Source: Acidimicrobiaceae bacterium
GTDB taxonomy: Bacteria; Actinomycetota; Acidimicrobiia; Acidimicrobiales; UBA8592
Assembly: GCA_002709645.1 (NCBI GenBank)
Contig: PAQG01000030.1
Span: forward strand, 1 to 48,822
Direction of reading: 5' to 3'
Length of the DNA stretch: 48,822 nucleotides
Positions 21,247 to 30,013 of this stretch are shown here, one piece after another; position 1 is the stretch's first letter, and the number at the start of each line of letters is the position of its first letter. A model generated the notes under the pieces. The model made no database searches and was not told where the DNA came from. It saw nothing but the letters and a program-made list of their open reading frames with translations. The position numbers and the translations under genes are program-made.

Positions 21247-22983
21247 GTGTTTAAAAAGGTACTAATTGCAAATAGAGGTGAGATAGCAGTTCGAGTTATT
21301 CGAGCGTGCCGAGAACTCGGTATTCAGTCTGTCGCAGTATATTCCGAGCTTGATCGCAATGCGCTACATACTCGCCTCGCTGATGAGGCGTACGCTCTAG
21401 GAGGGCAAACAGCATCAGAGAGCTACCTCAATACCGAAAAGATCATAGATGTTATTGAAAGATCTCAAGTTGACGCTGTCCATCCTGGTTATGGGTTTTT
21501 TTCAGAAAACGCTGAGTTCGCTGAATCTATTACGGAGAAAGGCGTAACATTCATTGGCCCACCTGTTGAGGCAATCGCTGTCATGGGAGACAAAATAAGT
21601 GCTCGGAGCGCCGCAGAGAAAGTTGGTGTGAGTGGGGTCCCTGGAACAACTGATTTTATTACGAGTTCCAAAGAGGTAGAGAGTTTCGCTGCTGATCACG
21701 GATATCCCGTAGCTATTAAAGCTGCATACGGAGGAGGCGGTCGGGGTATGAAAGTGGTGGACAACGAAGATGAGATACAAGCAGCTATTGATTCAGCCCA
21801 ACGCGAAGCTCTAGCTTATTTCGGAAGAGATGAAATTTACATGGAGAGGTACCTTACTAAACCTCGACATATTGAGGTCCAAGTTATTTGCGACAGTCAT
21901 GGGAATGCTCTTCATCTTGGAACACGTGACTGTTCAGCTCAGAGGCGACACCAAAAACTTATTGAGGAGGCTCCAGCTCCATTAATTCCGCAAGACATTC
22001 TTAATGCAATGGGACAAGCAGCTGTTGATGTTGCACAAGGGTGTGGCTACATCAATGCTGGGACAGTTGAGTTCCTCTACGAGGATGGGAACTTCTATTA
22101 CTTGGAAATGAATACCCGTCTTCAGGTTGAGCATCCTGTAACTGAGATGGTTACCGGAATTGATTTAGTTGAGCAGCAAATCCGCGTAGCGTATGGAGAG
22201 GAACTGCCTTTCAAACAAGATGATATAGAGATTAATGGTCATGCGATTGAAGTCCGGATTAATGCCGAGGACCCCGCTGGAGGGCAATTCTTACCTAGCC
22301 CAGGGAAGCTACTTTCATTTAAAGCATCTGCAGGGTTTGGCACTCGTTGGGATGGCGGTTACGAAGAAGGTGACGAGATTAGCCAATTCTACGATAATTT
22401 GATTGGGAAACTGGTTTGTTGGGGAAAGGATCGGGAGACCGCTATCTCAAGAACTATCCGTGCTTTAAAAGAGTTTGAGGTCTCTGGGTTACACACAACA
22501 ATCCCAGCAGATATCGCTATTCTAAGTCATCACGATTTCAGAGCAGTAGAGCATTCAACAAAATGGGTTGAAGAATCACTTGATTTAACAGAAATAACGG
22601 GTACCCCCTTTGCCACTAATGGTAATGAATCTTCAACTGAAATCCGGACTGCTGACATTGAAGTCAATGGGAAAAGGTTTGATGTTTCTATTTCTGTTCC
22701 AAACATTTCAGGTCAAACTAGAAGGAGTGCTTCTTCATTAGGCGCTAGTGCAGGAGGAGGAGATGGCCGTATATCAGTGCCAATGCAAGGAACGATTGTG
22801 AAGATACAAACCTCTATCGGCGCCATAGTTGAGGCGGGAGATATATTAGTAGTGCTTGAGGCAATGAAAATGGAAAATAATATCACTTCCGATGTCAACG
22901 GCACCGTAGTTGAAATAAGTGTTTCTGAAGGTGATGCAGTTGGCGCCGGCGACGTAATAATAGTAATTGAGACTGGCGATTAG
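21247..22983 (+). CDS. accA: Acyl-CoA carboxylase alpha subunit (biotin carboxylase plus BCCP)
   Basis: The subunit carboxylates its own biotin with bicarbonate and ATP, and a separate beta subunit then carboxylates acetyl- or propionyl-CoA. The 578-aa chain contains the biotin carboxylase module (about 1-450), with the KAAYGGGGRGM ATP-grasp loop and EMNTRLQVEHPVTE. The carrier domain has EAMKMEN, biotin site Lys541. This fused alpha architecture is typical of Actinobacteria. No beta subunit is in the window. The divergent birA gene encodes the enzyme that would biotinylate Lys541. Translation starts at a GTG without a ribosome-binding site, consistent with a leaderless mRNA. Confidence 0.95.
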   Translation: MFKKVLIANRGEIAVRVIRACRELGIQSVAVYSELDRNALHTRLADEAYALGGQTASESYLNTEKIIDVIERSQVDAVHPGYGFFSENAEFAESITEKGVTFIGPPVEAIAVMGDKISARSAAEKVGVSGVPGTTDFITSSKEVESFAADHGYPVAIKAAYGGGGRGMKVVDNEDEIQAAIDSAQREALAYFGRDEIYMERYLTKPRHIEVQVICDSHGNALHLGTRDCSAQRRHQKLIEEAPAPLIPQDILNAMGQAAVDVAQGCGYINAGTVEFLYEDGNFYYLEMNTRLQVEHPVTEMVTGIDLVEQQIRVAYGEELPFKQDDIEINGHAIEVRINAEDPAGGQFLPSPGKLLSFKASAGFGTRWDGGYEEGDEISQFYDNLIGKLVCWGKDRETAISRTIRALKEFEVSGLHTTIPADIAILSHHDFRAVEHSTKWVEESLDLTEITGTPFATNGNESSTEIRTADIEVNGKRFDVSISVPNISGQTRRSASSLGASAGGGDGRISVPMQGTIVKIQTSIGAIVEAGDILVVLEAMKMENNITSDVNGTVVEISVSEGDAVGAGDVIIVIETGD

Positions 22984-23039
22984 CTTCTTCTTGCCCTAGC
23001 AAAATCTGAGACCTCCCAAAGATAACTAACTTTCCGGTT

Positions 23040-23045
23040 TAATAT
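23040..23045 (+). promoter_or_regulatory. -10 element (TAATAT) before leader ORF
   Basis: TAATAT is followed by six nt and an ATG at 23052. That ATG opens a 12-codon frame rather than the sugar transferase itself. Confidence 0.45.
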
Positions 23046-23051
23046 TTAACC

Positions 23052-23090
23052 ATGGAACCAGTTGAATGTGAGATCCTTTATGAACCCTAG
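23052..23090 (+). CDS. Possible leaderless 12-codon leader ORF
   Basis: An ATG at the expected leaderless distance from a TAATAT hexamer opens a short frame, MEPVECEILYEP. Its TAG stop ends one nt before an in-frame ATG of the sugar transferase (TAGAATG). The arrangement would allow termination and re-initiation, making the short frame a translational leader. It may instead be a chance frame or the trace of a frameshift at the 5' end of the main gene. No homology is recognised. Confidence 0.3.
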   Translation: MEPVECEILYEP

Positions 23091-23091
23091 A

Positions 23092-24405
23092 ATGCAAAAA
23101 AATCACTCTAGGATATGGCCAGTACGAGTGCTCTACATAGCTGATTTTTTCTCACTTATATTCATCCTATTTGGGACATTAATCGTTCGATTCGGATTTT
23201 CTTGGCCAAAATCATTTTCTACTTATCTCGTCGGATTCCTAATAGCGACGATTATTCACTTGATAATTTACTTCTTCGGTGAACTTTACGAACCTTCACC
23301 TCGCTTAGGAGCACGTTTATGGTTGCCTCGAGTGTCTGCCTTAACGACTGTAGCGATCTTGATAGATGCAACGCTAGCTTTGGTCACTGGCTACTTTCTT
23401 ATGCCAAGAGGGAACCTTATCGCTTTTGGAATTTTAAGTTCTTTAGGGGTCACATTCAACAGGTGGCTTTCAAGGAAATTTCGGACAAAAAGATTTGGCA
23501 ACCCGAGGGTTCTCCTCGCTGGGAGCAAAGCTGATGTGGAACTGGGTCAAGAGCATCTTCTCGCTTGCGAACCAGATGTAATAATTGTTGGATCAATAGA
23601 AAATTTAGACATGCTGCCTGAGAATGCGAGGCAAGCAGGAGCTACCGATGTTCTTCTCATGAGCGCAGGAGCCTTAGGGAAAATCTACCCTGGGCCTCTT
23701 ACTGAACTTGAGTCAGAAAGAGTTGGAGTTTTTCAACGGATCATTCCATCTGACACTCTTCTCGGTTTAAAAAGAAGCCGCCAAATAGCTGGAATGCCAT
23801 TTATTGCTCTGAAAGCCCATTCGCTTCCACCCTCTCGTGCAACATTTAAACGTGTTTTAGAAATTTTTTACCTAATAATTGTGTCTGCCCCGCTTGTACT
23901 TGTCGCTGTTCTAGTTGCTTTTTATATCAGAATTCGAGCTGGGGAAAATATTATTTACCGCCAAGAGAGGGTAGGGAAATTCGGTAGAACTTTCATGATG
24001 TTAAAGTTTCGAACGATGGCAGAAAATGCTGAAAGGCAAACAGGGGTTATCAAAGCAGACATGGATGACTCAAGAGTGGTGAAAGGTTTGGATTGGGTTC
24101 GGAAAACGAGACTGGATGAACTTCCCCAATTCATTAATGTCCTTAAGGGCGAAATGTCTATTATCGGACCTAGGCCTGAGCGACCAGATTTCACCAAAGA
24201 ATACGAAAGGTTTATACCGGGGTATGGAAGACGACATGATATCCCACCCGGAATAACAGGTTTAGCTCAAGTAAACGGCCGATACCATACGGATCCAAGC
24301 TATAAGTTGGGTCATGACCTCCAATATCTCGTTAATTGGTCACCTATTCTTGATGTTCAAATCCTTTTTCAAACAATATGGATAGTAATCTCTAGGCGCC
24401 TTTAA
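23092..24405 (+). CDS. Polyprenyl glycosylphosphotransferase (initiating sugar-1-phosphate transferase)
   Basis: The enzyme transfers a sugar-1-phosphate from a nucleotide sugar to undecaprenyl or decaprenyl phosphate, starting a lipid-linked polysaccharide. The N-terminal half has about four to five membrane segments and a Rossmann-like middle, as in WbaP/WcaJ-type proteins. The C-terminal catalytic domain shows IYRQERVGKFGRTFMMLKFR, RLDELPQFINVLKG and MSIIGPRPERP. The start is uncertain: TTG at 23062 and ATG at 23080 are in frame further upstream. The ATG at 23092 is preferred because it follows the leader ORF stop by one nt. A glycosyltransferase gene follows within two nt. Confidence 0.9.
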   Translation: MQKNHSRIWPVRVLYIADFFSLIFILFGTLIVRFGFSWPKSFSTYLVGFLIATIIHLIIYFFGELYEPSPRLGARLWLPRVSALTTVAILIDATLALVTGYFLMPRGNLIAFGILSSLGVTFNRWLSRKFRTKRFGNPRVLLAGSKADVELGQEHLLACEPDVIIVGSIENLDMLPENARQAGATDVLLMSAGALGKIYPGPLTELESERVGVFQRIIPSDTLLGLKRSRQIAGMPFIALKAHSLPPSRATFKRVLEIFYLIIVSAPLVLVAVLVAFYIRIRAGENIIYRQERVGKFGRTFMMLKFRTMAENAERQTGVIKADMDDSRVVKGLDWVRKTRLDELPQFINVLKGEMSIIGPRPERPDFTKEYERFIPGYGRRHDIPPGITGLAQVNGRYHTDPSYKLGHDLQYLVNWSPILDVQILFQTIWIVISRRL

Positions 24406-24407
24406 AG

Positions 24408-25370
24408 ATGACTTCATTGAATCCCCCTGTTTCTATTCTCATGCCAGTTAGGAATGCTGCAAAAACCTTAGAGAATGCGGTCCATTCAATACGTAGCCAA
24501 ACGTATCCTGAGATCTCTGAAATTATTCTTGCAGTTGCCCCTTCGGATGATCCCACAGAAAGCATTGCAGAGAGTTTCAAGATAGAAGATAATCGAATTC
24601 AAGTTCTTAGTAACCCTTCCGGCAAAACCGCTACTGGTCTCAATAAAGCAGCTGAAGTTGCGAATGGCGACTATTTGATTCGAGTTGATTCACATTGTGA
24701 GATCCCGCCAGGATATGTTGAAGATGCGATAGAAACTATTGTCCGGACCGGAGCAGGAAATGTTGGGGGCATCCAAAAAGCTATCGGAGAAAATACTTTC
24801 CAAAAAGCGGTCGCTGCTGCTATGACTTCACGTTTCGGAGTAGGAAATTCAAAGTTTCACTATGGAGGAGAGGAGGGCCCAACAGATACTGTCTACCTTG
24901 GGGTTTACGATGCTATTCTCTTTCACGAACTCGGTGGCTTTGATGAAACACTGGTCCGCAATCAAGACTACGAACTAAATATACGAATTCGCCGAGCCGA
25001 ACGTGTTGTTTGGTTTAACCCAAATCTGGTCGTTTCCTACTTCCCGAGAAGCAACTTTTTTGAGCTTTCCTCCCAGTACTTTCAGTATGGAAAATGGAAA
25101 AGAAAGGTGGTTGTTAAAGATATTCGATCCATCAAAATAAGGCAGATTATACCTCCATTGAATTTCTTGACTTTCTTCTCAGGGACGATTCTGTCGGTAT
25201 TGATACACCCATTTTTTCTTTTTCTTCCGCTCACATATGTTTTCGCAGTTTTAATTGCATGTTCCAGTATCCCTAAACTCAAACTCCGGCAACGGCTAAG
25301 ACTGATACTGATATTTCCAACAATGCATCTCTCTTGGGGTCTGGGGTTTCTATTCGGAATTGGGAAATAA
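24408..25370 (+). CDS. Family 2 glycosyltransferase, ExoA-like
   Basis: The 320-aa protein has a GT2 domain with ILMPVRNAAKTLENAV, the divalent metal motif in VDSHCEI (Asp-x-His) and GGFDETLVRNQDYELNIRIR. Two C-terminal membrane segments follow (about 245-300). It resembles ExoA-type transferases that add an early sugar to a lipid-linked repeat unit. It lies two nt after the initiating sugar-phosphate transferase, so it probably adds the second sugar of the same chain. The sugar donor cannot be told; GDP-rhamnose made by the gmd-rmd operon would be one candidate. Confidence 0.88.
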   Translation: MTSLNPPVSILMPVRNAAKTLENAVHSIRSQTYPEISEIILAVAPSDDPTESIAESFKIEDNRIQVLSNPSGKTATGLNKAAEVANGDYLIRVDSHCEIPPGYVEDAIETIVRTGAGNVGGIQKAIGENTFQKAVAAAMTSRFGVGNSKFHYGGEEGPTDTVYLGVYDAILFHELGGFDETLVRNQDYELNIRIRRAERVVWFNPNLVVSYFPRSNFFELSSQYFQYGKWKRKVVVKDIRSIKIRQIIPPLNFLTFFSGTILSVLIHPFFLFLPLTYVFAVLIACSSIPKLKLRQRLRLILIFPTMHLSWGLGFLFGIGK

Positions 25371-25407
25371 ATTTTCTACCTATTGAGGTAACTATCTCAA
25401 CCAATAA

Positions 25408-26577
25408 TCACAAGTCCCGAAGCGGGGCAGGCGCGCACAAACCCTCAAGTTCCGACACCTGAATGCGATCTCTATTCTCCCAGGTAATTTCTACGCTCGG
25501 GTCTTTCCTTAGTTTGTATTCCCTAAAGGTCATTTCACTTGCATCAAATGTTAACAGTCGGCCAACAAGTGAGTCTCCTAGATCTAGTACCAACTTGATG
25601 GCTTCTAAAGCTTGGAGGCTACCAATTACCCCTGGCAGAACTCCGAGGACTCCTGCTTCAGCGCAGCTCGGTGCGAACTCTGGAGGTGGCGGTTCTGGAA
25701 TCATATCACGATACGTTGGGCCGTTTTTAGGGTCAAATACAGTTACTTGCCCTTCAAATCTAAAAATTGAACCGTGAACAACTGGAATGCCTAATTTCAC
25801 TGATGCATCATTAAGCATGTATCTGACAGGAAAGTTATCTGTACCATCTACGATCACATCGTAATCAGAAATAATGCTTTCCACATTTGATGCATCTAGG
25901 CGCAAATCATAAGTAATTACGTTTACATCTCTATTGAGTTCAGTGAGTGTTTTTTTCGCAGAATCTACTTTCGGTTCTCCAAGACGGGATTGGTTGTGAA
26001 GGATTTGTCGCTGGAGATTAGATTCGTCGACCACATACATATCTACAATTCCGATTGTGCCTATACCCGCAGCAGCTAGATATAGAGCTGCAGGAGAACC
26101 TAGTCCTCCGGCTCCTAGACATAAGATTTTAGATTCTAGTAGTTTAATTTGCCCAGCTTCCCCGACTTCTGGAAGAAGAATATGGCGTTGATATCTATTA
26201 CGCATACTGGCTTGAAGTACTGTAGGGATTTCCCATGATCGACTTTCATCCTTCCAACGGTTAAATCCTCCTTCCATGGAAGCAATTTGCGTATAGTCAA
26301 GTGAGCTCAGGGTATGGGCAGCAAAAGCTGATCTAGCTCCTCCTGCACACATAGTGACAATCTTTGTAGCCTTGTCAGGAATTTTTCCCTCAATAGAACT
26401 TTCCAAATTGCCACGTGCAATGTGGATTGAATTTGGAACCGCCCCCTGACTGAATTCGTCAGGCTCACGGACATCAAGAAGTTGCCACCCATCAGAAAGA
26501 AGCTTTTCAGCTTCTTCTGGGGTTACCTCATTAATCTCGCTCTTAACATTCTGAAGTAGCTGACGGAAATTTGCCAT
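25408..26577 (-). CDS. moeZ: MoeZ/MoeB-like adenylyltransferase with N-terminal rhodanese domain
   Basis: E1-like enzymes of this type adenylate the C-terminal glycine of small sulfur carriers (MoaD, ThiS, CysO types), and the rhodanese part supplies sulfur. Here the rhodanese domain comes first (about 15-115), with active-site loop CAGGARS and Cys77. The ThiF domain follows (about 125-385), with GAGGLGSP (155-162), DESNLQRQ, DGTDN and PSCAEAGVLG. Mycobacterial MoeZ has the opposite order. The zinc CxxC pairs of MoeB are missing (YRDMIPEPP), as in MoeZ. TAGAAT lies five nt before the ATG, so the gene is probably leaderless. The carrier protein gene is not in the window. Confidence 0.88.
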   Translation of the reverse strand: MANFRQLLQNVKSEINEVTPEEAEKLLSDGWQLLDVREPDEFSQGAVPNSIHIARGNLESSIEGKIPDKATKIVTMCAGGARSAFAAHTLSSLDYTQIASMEGGFNRWKDESRSWEIPTVLQASMRNRYQRHILLPEVGEAGQIKLLESKILCLGAGGLGSPAALYLAAAGIGTIGIVDMYVVDESNLQRQILHNQSRLGEPKVDSAKKTLTELNRDVNVITYDLRLDASNVESIISDYDVIVDGTDNFPVRYMLNDASVKLGIPVVHGSIFRFEGQVTVFDPKNGPTYRDMIPEPPPPEFAPSCAEAGVLGVLPGVIGSLQALEAIKLVLDLGDSLVGRLLTFDASEMTFREYKLRKDPSVEITWENRDRIQVSELEGLCAPAPLRDL

Positions 26578-26582
26578 ATTTC

Positions 26583-26588
26583 ATTCTA
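26583..26588 (-). promoter_or_regulatory. -10 element (TAGAAT), leaderless moeZ
   Basis: TAGAAT is five nt upstream of the ATG, without a ribosome-binding site. Confidence 0.42.
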
Positions 26589-26620
26589 AATTAAACCATT
26601 CGAAATCCAACAGAAGAGCT

Positions 26621-27385
26621 TTACTCGCAGATCTTTTGAAGCGTTGAGCTTATGTCCGCATGAAGAACAAGTGTTGCTAAAGCTTCATATTCTGTTTTCT
26701 CTCCATTGATTATCAGAATCGGGATTGAAAGACTGTGTGCTAGCGGAACGACTTGATTGATAGGACTCACCGTAAGGGAAGTTCCGACTGCTAGGAGAAG
26801 ATCACACTCCTGGATGGAATCCTGTGCTTTCATGAGATCTTCAGCAACCAGTGATTGCCCGAAAGAAATTGTGGCTGACTTCAATAACCCTTTACAAACT
26901 GGGCAGTCAGGGTCCTCTTCTCCGCCTCTAACTCGTTCAAGAGCTTCTTCCATTGGGGCTTCATAGTCACAAGTAAGACAAGTAACGTTCCTCGTGTTCC
27001 CATGGATCTCAACCATTTTTTCTATTGGAGTTCCAGCCATCTGGTGGAGTCCATCAACATTCTGTGTAATAAGCAAGTGCAATCGACTCCCAAGACTTGC
27101 CAATGCATTATGGCCAATGTTTGGGGTGACATTTGGCCACAGGTCACCTGAAGCTCGCAGTTCCCAGTTCTTCTTCCGAATATCAGGGGATTCAACATAA
27201 TAATGAATATTTGATGCTTTCTCTGCTTCAGGATTTTTCGTCCAGACACCATTTGGTCCACGAAAGTCAGGGATTCCGGAATCAGTGCTAATTCCAGCAC
27301 CAGTCAAAACAACAATTTTAGTAGACATATTCACAAGTTGTCTTGCCTCTTGAATTTGCTCTTCTAATGCTTCATTTTGTTCCAT
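26621..27385 (-). CDS. cobB: NAD-dependent protein deacylase, sirtuin family
   Basis: Sirtuins remove acetyl or other acyl groups from lysines using NAD. The 254-aa protein has GAGISTDSGIPDFRG (NAD site), QNVDGLHQMAG, the catalytic histidine in EIHGNTR and four zinc cysteines (CLTC and CPVC). The GTSLTVSPIN block near the C-terminus binds NAD ribose. Nothing essential is missing. TAGCAT lies six nt before the ATG with no Shine-Dalgarno. It diverges from the MauE-like gene; no acetyltransferase partner is nearby. Acyl preference cannot be read from the sequence. Confidence 0.93.
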   Translation of the reverse strand: MEQNEALEEQIQEARQLVNMSTKIVVLTGAGISTDSGIPDFRGPNGVWTKNPEAEKASNIHYYVESPDIRKKNWELRASGDLWPNVTPNIGHNALASLGSRLHLLITQNVDGLHQMAGTPIEKMVEIHGNTRNVTCLTCDYEAPMEEALERVRGGEEDPDCPVCKGLLKSATISFGQSLVAEDLMKAQDSIQECDLLLAVGTSLTVSPINQVVPLAHSLSIPILIINGEKTEYEALATLVLHADISSTLQKICE

Positions 27386-27391
27386 TTATGA

Positions 27392-27397
27392 ATGCTA
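27392..27397 (-). promoter_or_regulatory. -10 element (TAGCAT), leaderless cobB
   Basis: TAGCAT is followed by six nt and the sirtuin ATG. Confidence 0.45.
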
Positions 27398-27455
27398 CCC
27401 TCCGTAACGTAGGTTATTTACTACTTCTTCTCTTAACCAAAGGTTGATAACGAAA

Positions 27456-27944
27456 ATGAGTTCGGGCTTATTCTTTATTTCATGCCAGCTACTAGCAATA
27501 GGCGGCGCTATGAAGATTCTTTCGCCTTCTCCTACTAGCGGTGCATGGGAATCTCTTGGATTTCCGTCATCCTTTACCTTTGTTAGGGTCGTAGGTTTCC
27601 TAGAGCTATCATCTGCTTTATCTGCTGCCGTTATAGGGGGGAAACTTCTTCCTTTGGTTGTTGGAAGTTGGTACGCATTGTTTTTTCTGGTTACCTTCCG
27701 ACTCTTCCGAATGCCTCAGTCGCCCCCCTGTGGATGTTTCGGAAGTTCTAACACGCCCGCCTCCATCCGACACATATTTATGAATTTCCTCTTTATGGCT
27801 TTTAGTGTTTTTGCTATAGGCACGAATGGCTTATCTGCCGAAATCAGTTCAAGCAACTTGAACAATGTCCTGTATCTCTTATTGATTATCGGAGGGGCGG
27901 GTTTAAGCTATTTGGTTCTGATTATGGACAGGAAGCGTTTATAA
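27456..27944 (+). CDS. MauE/DoxX-like four-helix membrane protein
   Basis: The protein has about four membrane helices and a PPCGCFGSS motif, typical of MauE-like proteins. In methylamine dehydrogenase operons MauE helps form disulfides; elsewhere the family is linked to thiol redox in the envelope. No mau genes are present, so only a general redox or membrane role is inferred. An AAAGG lies 12 nt before the ATG at 27456; a TTG at 27444 is in frame but touches the AAAGG. It converges on pepA, whose stop is three nt away. Confidence 0.75.
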   Translation: MSSGLFFISCQLLAIGGAMKILSPSPTSGAWESLGFPSSFTFVRVVGFLELSSALSAAVIGGKLLPLVVGSWYALFFLVTFRLFRMPQSPPCGCFGSSNTPASIRHIFMNFLFMAFSVFAIGTNGLSAEISSSNLNNVLYLLLIIGGAGLSYLVLIMDRKRL

Positions 27945-27947
27945 GAT

Positions 27948-29384
27948 TTACAGATTCTCAATAACGTTTACTATGAGTCGAACTCCGAATCCTGTTCCGC
28001 CTTTGGGGTGCTCCCCCCATGGGCTATCGGCAAATGCTGGGCCGGCAATGTCTATATGGGCCCAAGGTATTTCTTCAGAAACAAACTCTTTGAGGAATAG
28101 TCCAGCTGTGAGTGCCCCTCCCCAATTGCTTCCTATGTTCTTAACATCAGCCACATCTGAATCTAGTTGAGAGCGATATTCTTTAGGAAGTGGGAGGTGC
28201 CAGACTTCTTCACCAGTCGCTTTACTAGAATTTTCTATTGCTTGTATCAGTTCTGAATCTGTTCCCATTAAGCCGGCGTACTGGCTACCTAGTGCAACCA
28301 TGCATGCCCCTGTCAGCGTTGCTAGGTCAATAATTGCATCAGCTTTCATTGACGATGCTACGGAAAGCGCATCAGCAAGGATAAGGCGTCCTTCAGCGTC
28401 TGTGTTGAGGACTTCAACGGTTTTCCCATTCTTAATCCTAAGCACATCTCCTGGCCTAGTTGCATCACCGCCGAGCATGTTATCTGTTAGAGGCATCAAT
28501 CCCGTAACTTTAACCGATGGTGAGATGGCGTTCAGGGTTGACATCGCTCCAAGAACAGCAGCTGCTCCGCCCATATCACATTTCATCGTTGACATGCCTT
28601 GTGCAGTTTTTATTGATAAGCCCCCAGCATCGAAGGTAACTCCCTTTCCAACTAGAACAATGTGTTTCCCTGAAGGTTTTGCTGGCTTATACGTGAGCTG
28701 GACGAATCTAGGTTGCTGCGTAGATCCACGGTTGACCCCTAAAATGCCACCCATTTTTGCTTTCTTTATTGCTGCTCCATCAAGAATTTTGATTGTTAGC
28801 TTTTTCTCTTTTGCTATTGATGATGCTTTCCTCGCAAATGCGACAGGGGTTAAGTCCCCGCCTGGGAGATTTACCATATCTCTAGCTAAGTTGACACCAA
28901 AAGCGATACTTTCTGCGCGGTTGATTGCTTGTTTTATTTTCTGACCAGATCCGATAATGGCTATTGTTTTCAGAGGAGGTTTTTTCGTTTTTGATTTAAG
29001 TTGAGTGAATTCGTATGCACCTAAAAATGCACCCTCAAGGAATGCCTGCGTGGCATTAGGTTGATCAACGTTTTCGTTAAAGTATCCGCAGAAATCTACT
29101 GACATTGAATGGAAATTCTTTACTTCGCGTAAAAGTTTCGCTCCAGCTTGACGATAATTTGCATGAGCAAGATTTTCTAAGGAACCTACCCCTAGAAGAG
29201 CCACTGGTCGCTCCGCTGAATGTGTGAATAGGATCTGGCCAGATTCACCTTTAAAATCTCGTGATTTCAAAAAATCTCTATCAATTGATTCGGGGAGTTC
29301 ATCTATTTGGTCTGAAGGAACGATCAGAACATGCAGCTGACTTCGCGCAGGTTTTTTCGTTACGAGTTTAATTTCAATGGTCAT
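27948..29384 (-). CDS. pepA: Leucyl aminopeptidase (M17 family)
   Basis: This is a cytosolic two-metal aminopeptidase that removes N-terminal residues from peptides. The M17 signatures are present: GKGVTFDAGGLSIK with metal ligands and the catalytic lysine, and NTDAEGRL with Asp and Glu ligands. At 478 aa the length is normal. The ATG at 29384 has GAAGGA seven nt upstream and follows the pduO stop by two nt, so the two genes share an mRNA. A longer frame from 29450 would overlap pduO. The N-terminal macro-like domain is present but divergent. Peptide recycling is the likely role. Confidence 0.95.
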   Translation of the reverse strand: MTIEIKLVTKKPARSQLHVLIVPSDQIDELPESIDRDFLKSRDFKGESGQILFTHSAERPVALLGVGSLENLAHANYRQAGAKLLREVKNFHSMSVDFCGYFNENVDQPNATQAFLEGAFLGAYEFTQLKSKTKKPPLKTIAIIGSGQKIKQAINRAESIAFGVNLARDMVNLPGGDLTPVAFARKASSIAKEKKLTIKILDGAAIKKAKMGGILGVNRGSTQQPRFVQLTYKPAKPSGKHIVLVGKGVTFDAGGLSIKTAQGMSTMKCDMGGAAAVLGAMSTLNAISPSVKVTGLMPLTDNMLGGDATRPGDVLRIKNGKTVEVLNTDAEGRLILADALSVASSMKADAIIDLATLTGACMVALGSQYAGLMGTDSELIQAIENSSKATGEEVWHLPLPKEYRSQLDSDVADVKNIGSNWGGALTAGLFLKEFVSEEIPWAHIDIAGPAFADSPWGEHPKGGTGFGVRLIVNVIENL

Positions 29385-29386
29385 TA

Positions 29387-29932
29387 TTAATCCTTCGTGT
29401 CTATTTTTGCTATTAGTGTGTCTTCTTCGTGTGAACGGGCGAGGATCCACATTAAATCCGAAAGTCGATTCAGATACGGGAGTACGAAAGACCCCTCAAC
29501 CTCTACCGAAAGTATTGCTCTCTCAGCCCTTCGTACGACCGTTCTAGCGAGATCAAACCGTGATGAAATCTCATTTTGGCCTGGTACAACAAATTCTTCT
29601 GGCATTACGAATTCTTTAGAGAACTTGTCAATAGCGTCTTCAAGGTTTGTAACCATTTCAGAGGAGACAAGACTTTTGCCCTCTTCTAATTTTTCACGAT
29701 TTTCTGGCAATGTCGCTAACTCAGCCATAAGAACCCATAAGTCGCGCAAGATTTGAATTAACAAAAAATCTATTTCATTGCCTGACTTAATCGCAGACCT
29801 AGCTAGCCCTATAGCTGCTTGGGCTTCATCGACTTCTCCATAAGCAGTGGGCAGTTCAGAGTCTTTCCGAACTCTCCCACCGTAAAAAAGTCCGGTAGTT
29901 CCATCGTCACCTTTTCGGGTATAGATCTTCAT
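29387..29932 (-). CDS. pduO: Cob(I)alamin adenosyltransferase, PduO type
   Basis: The enzyme transfers the adenosyl group of ATP to cob(I)alamin, making coenzyme B12. The 181-aa protein has the TRKGDDGTTGLFYGGR start, AYGEVDEAQAAIG, the RRAER arginine cluster and NRLSDLMWILAR at the C-terminus, all typical of PduO/MMAB. The organism therefore probably uses adenosylcobalamin enzymes such as methylmalonyl-CoA mutase, which fits a propionyl-CoA-type carboxylase in this window. TATCGT seven nt before the ATG suggests a leaderless start. It is followed directly by pepA. Confidence 0.94.
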   Translation of the reverse strand: MKIYTRKGDDGTTGLFYGGRVRKDSELPTAYGEVDEAQAAIGLARSAIKSGNEIDFLLIQILRDLWVLMAELATLPENREKLEEGKSLVSSEMVTNLEDAIDKFSKEFVMPEEFVVPGQNEISSRFDLARTVVRRAERAILSVEVEGSFVLPYLNRLSDLMWILARSHEEDTLIAKIDTKD

Positions 29933-29939
29933 ATCTTTG

Positions 29940-29945
29940 ACGATA
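29940..29945 (-). promoter_or_regulatory. -10 element (TATCGT), leaderless pduO
   Basis: TATCGT ends seven nt before the ATG, with no ribosome-binding site. Confidence 0.42.
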
Positions 29946-30013
29946 TCGGAAGTATCTGTCCATCATTTGTTTTCATATGGCCATGATGCCATCTGCTGCG
30001 TGAAATAGCCTTA

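Noticed and set aside
25383-25400. TTGAG/CTCAA hairpin between the ExoA-like gene and moeZ as a bidirectional terminator
   Set aside because: Only five base pairs, eight-nt loop and no T-run on either strand; too weak to call.
27022-27300. Alternative minus-strand open frame inside the sirtuin gene
   Set aside because: It is a shifted frame of a well-conserved gene, with no ribosome-binding site or family resemblance. The same holds for the many other open frames antisense or out of frame to secA, ahcY, accA, pepA and lpd.
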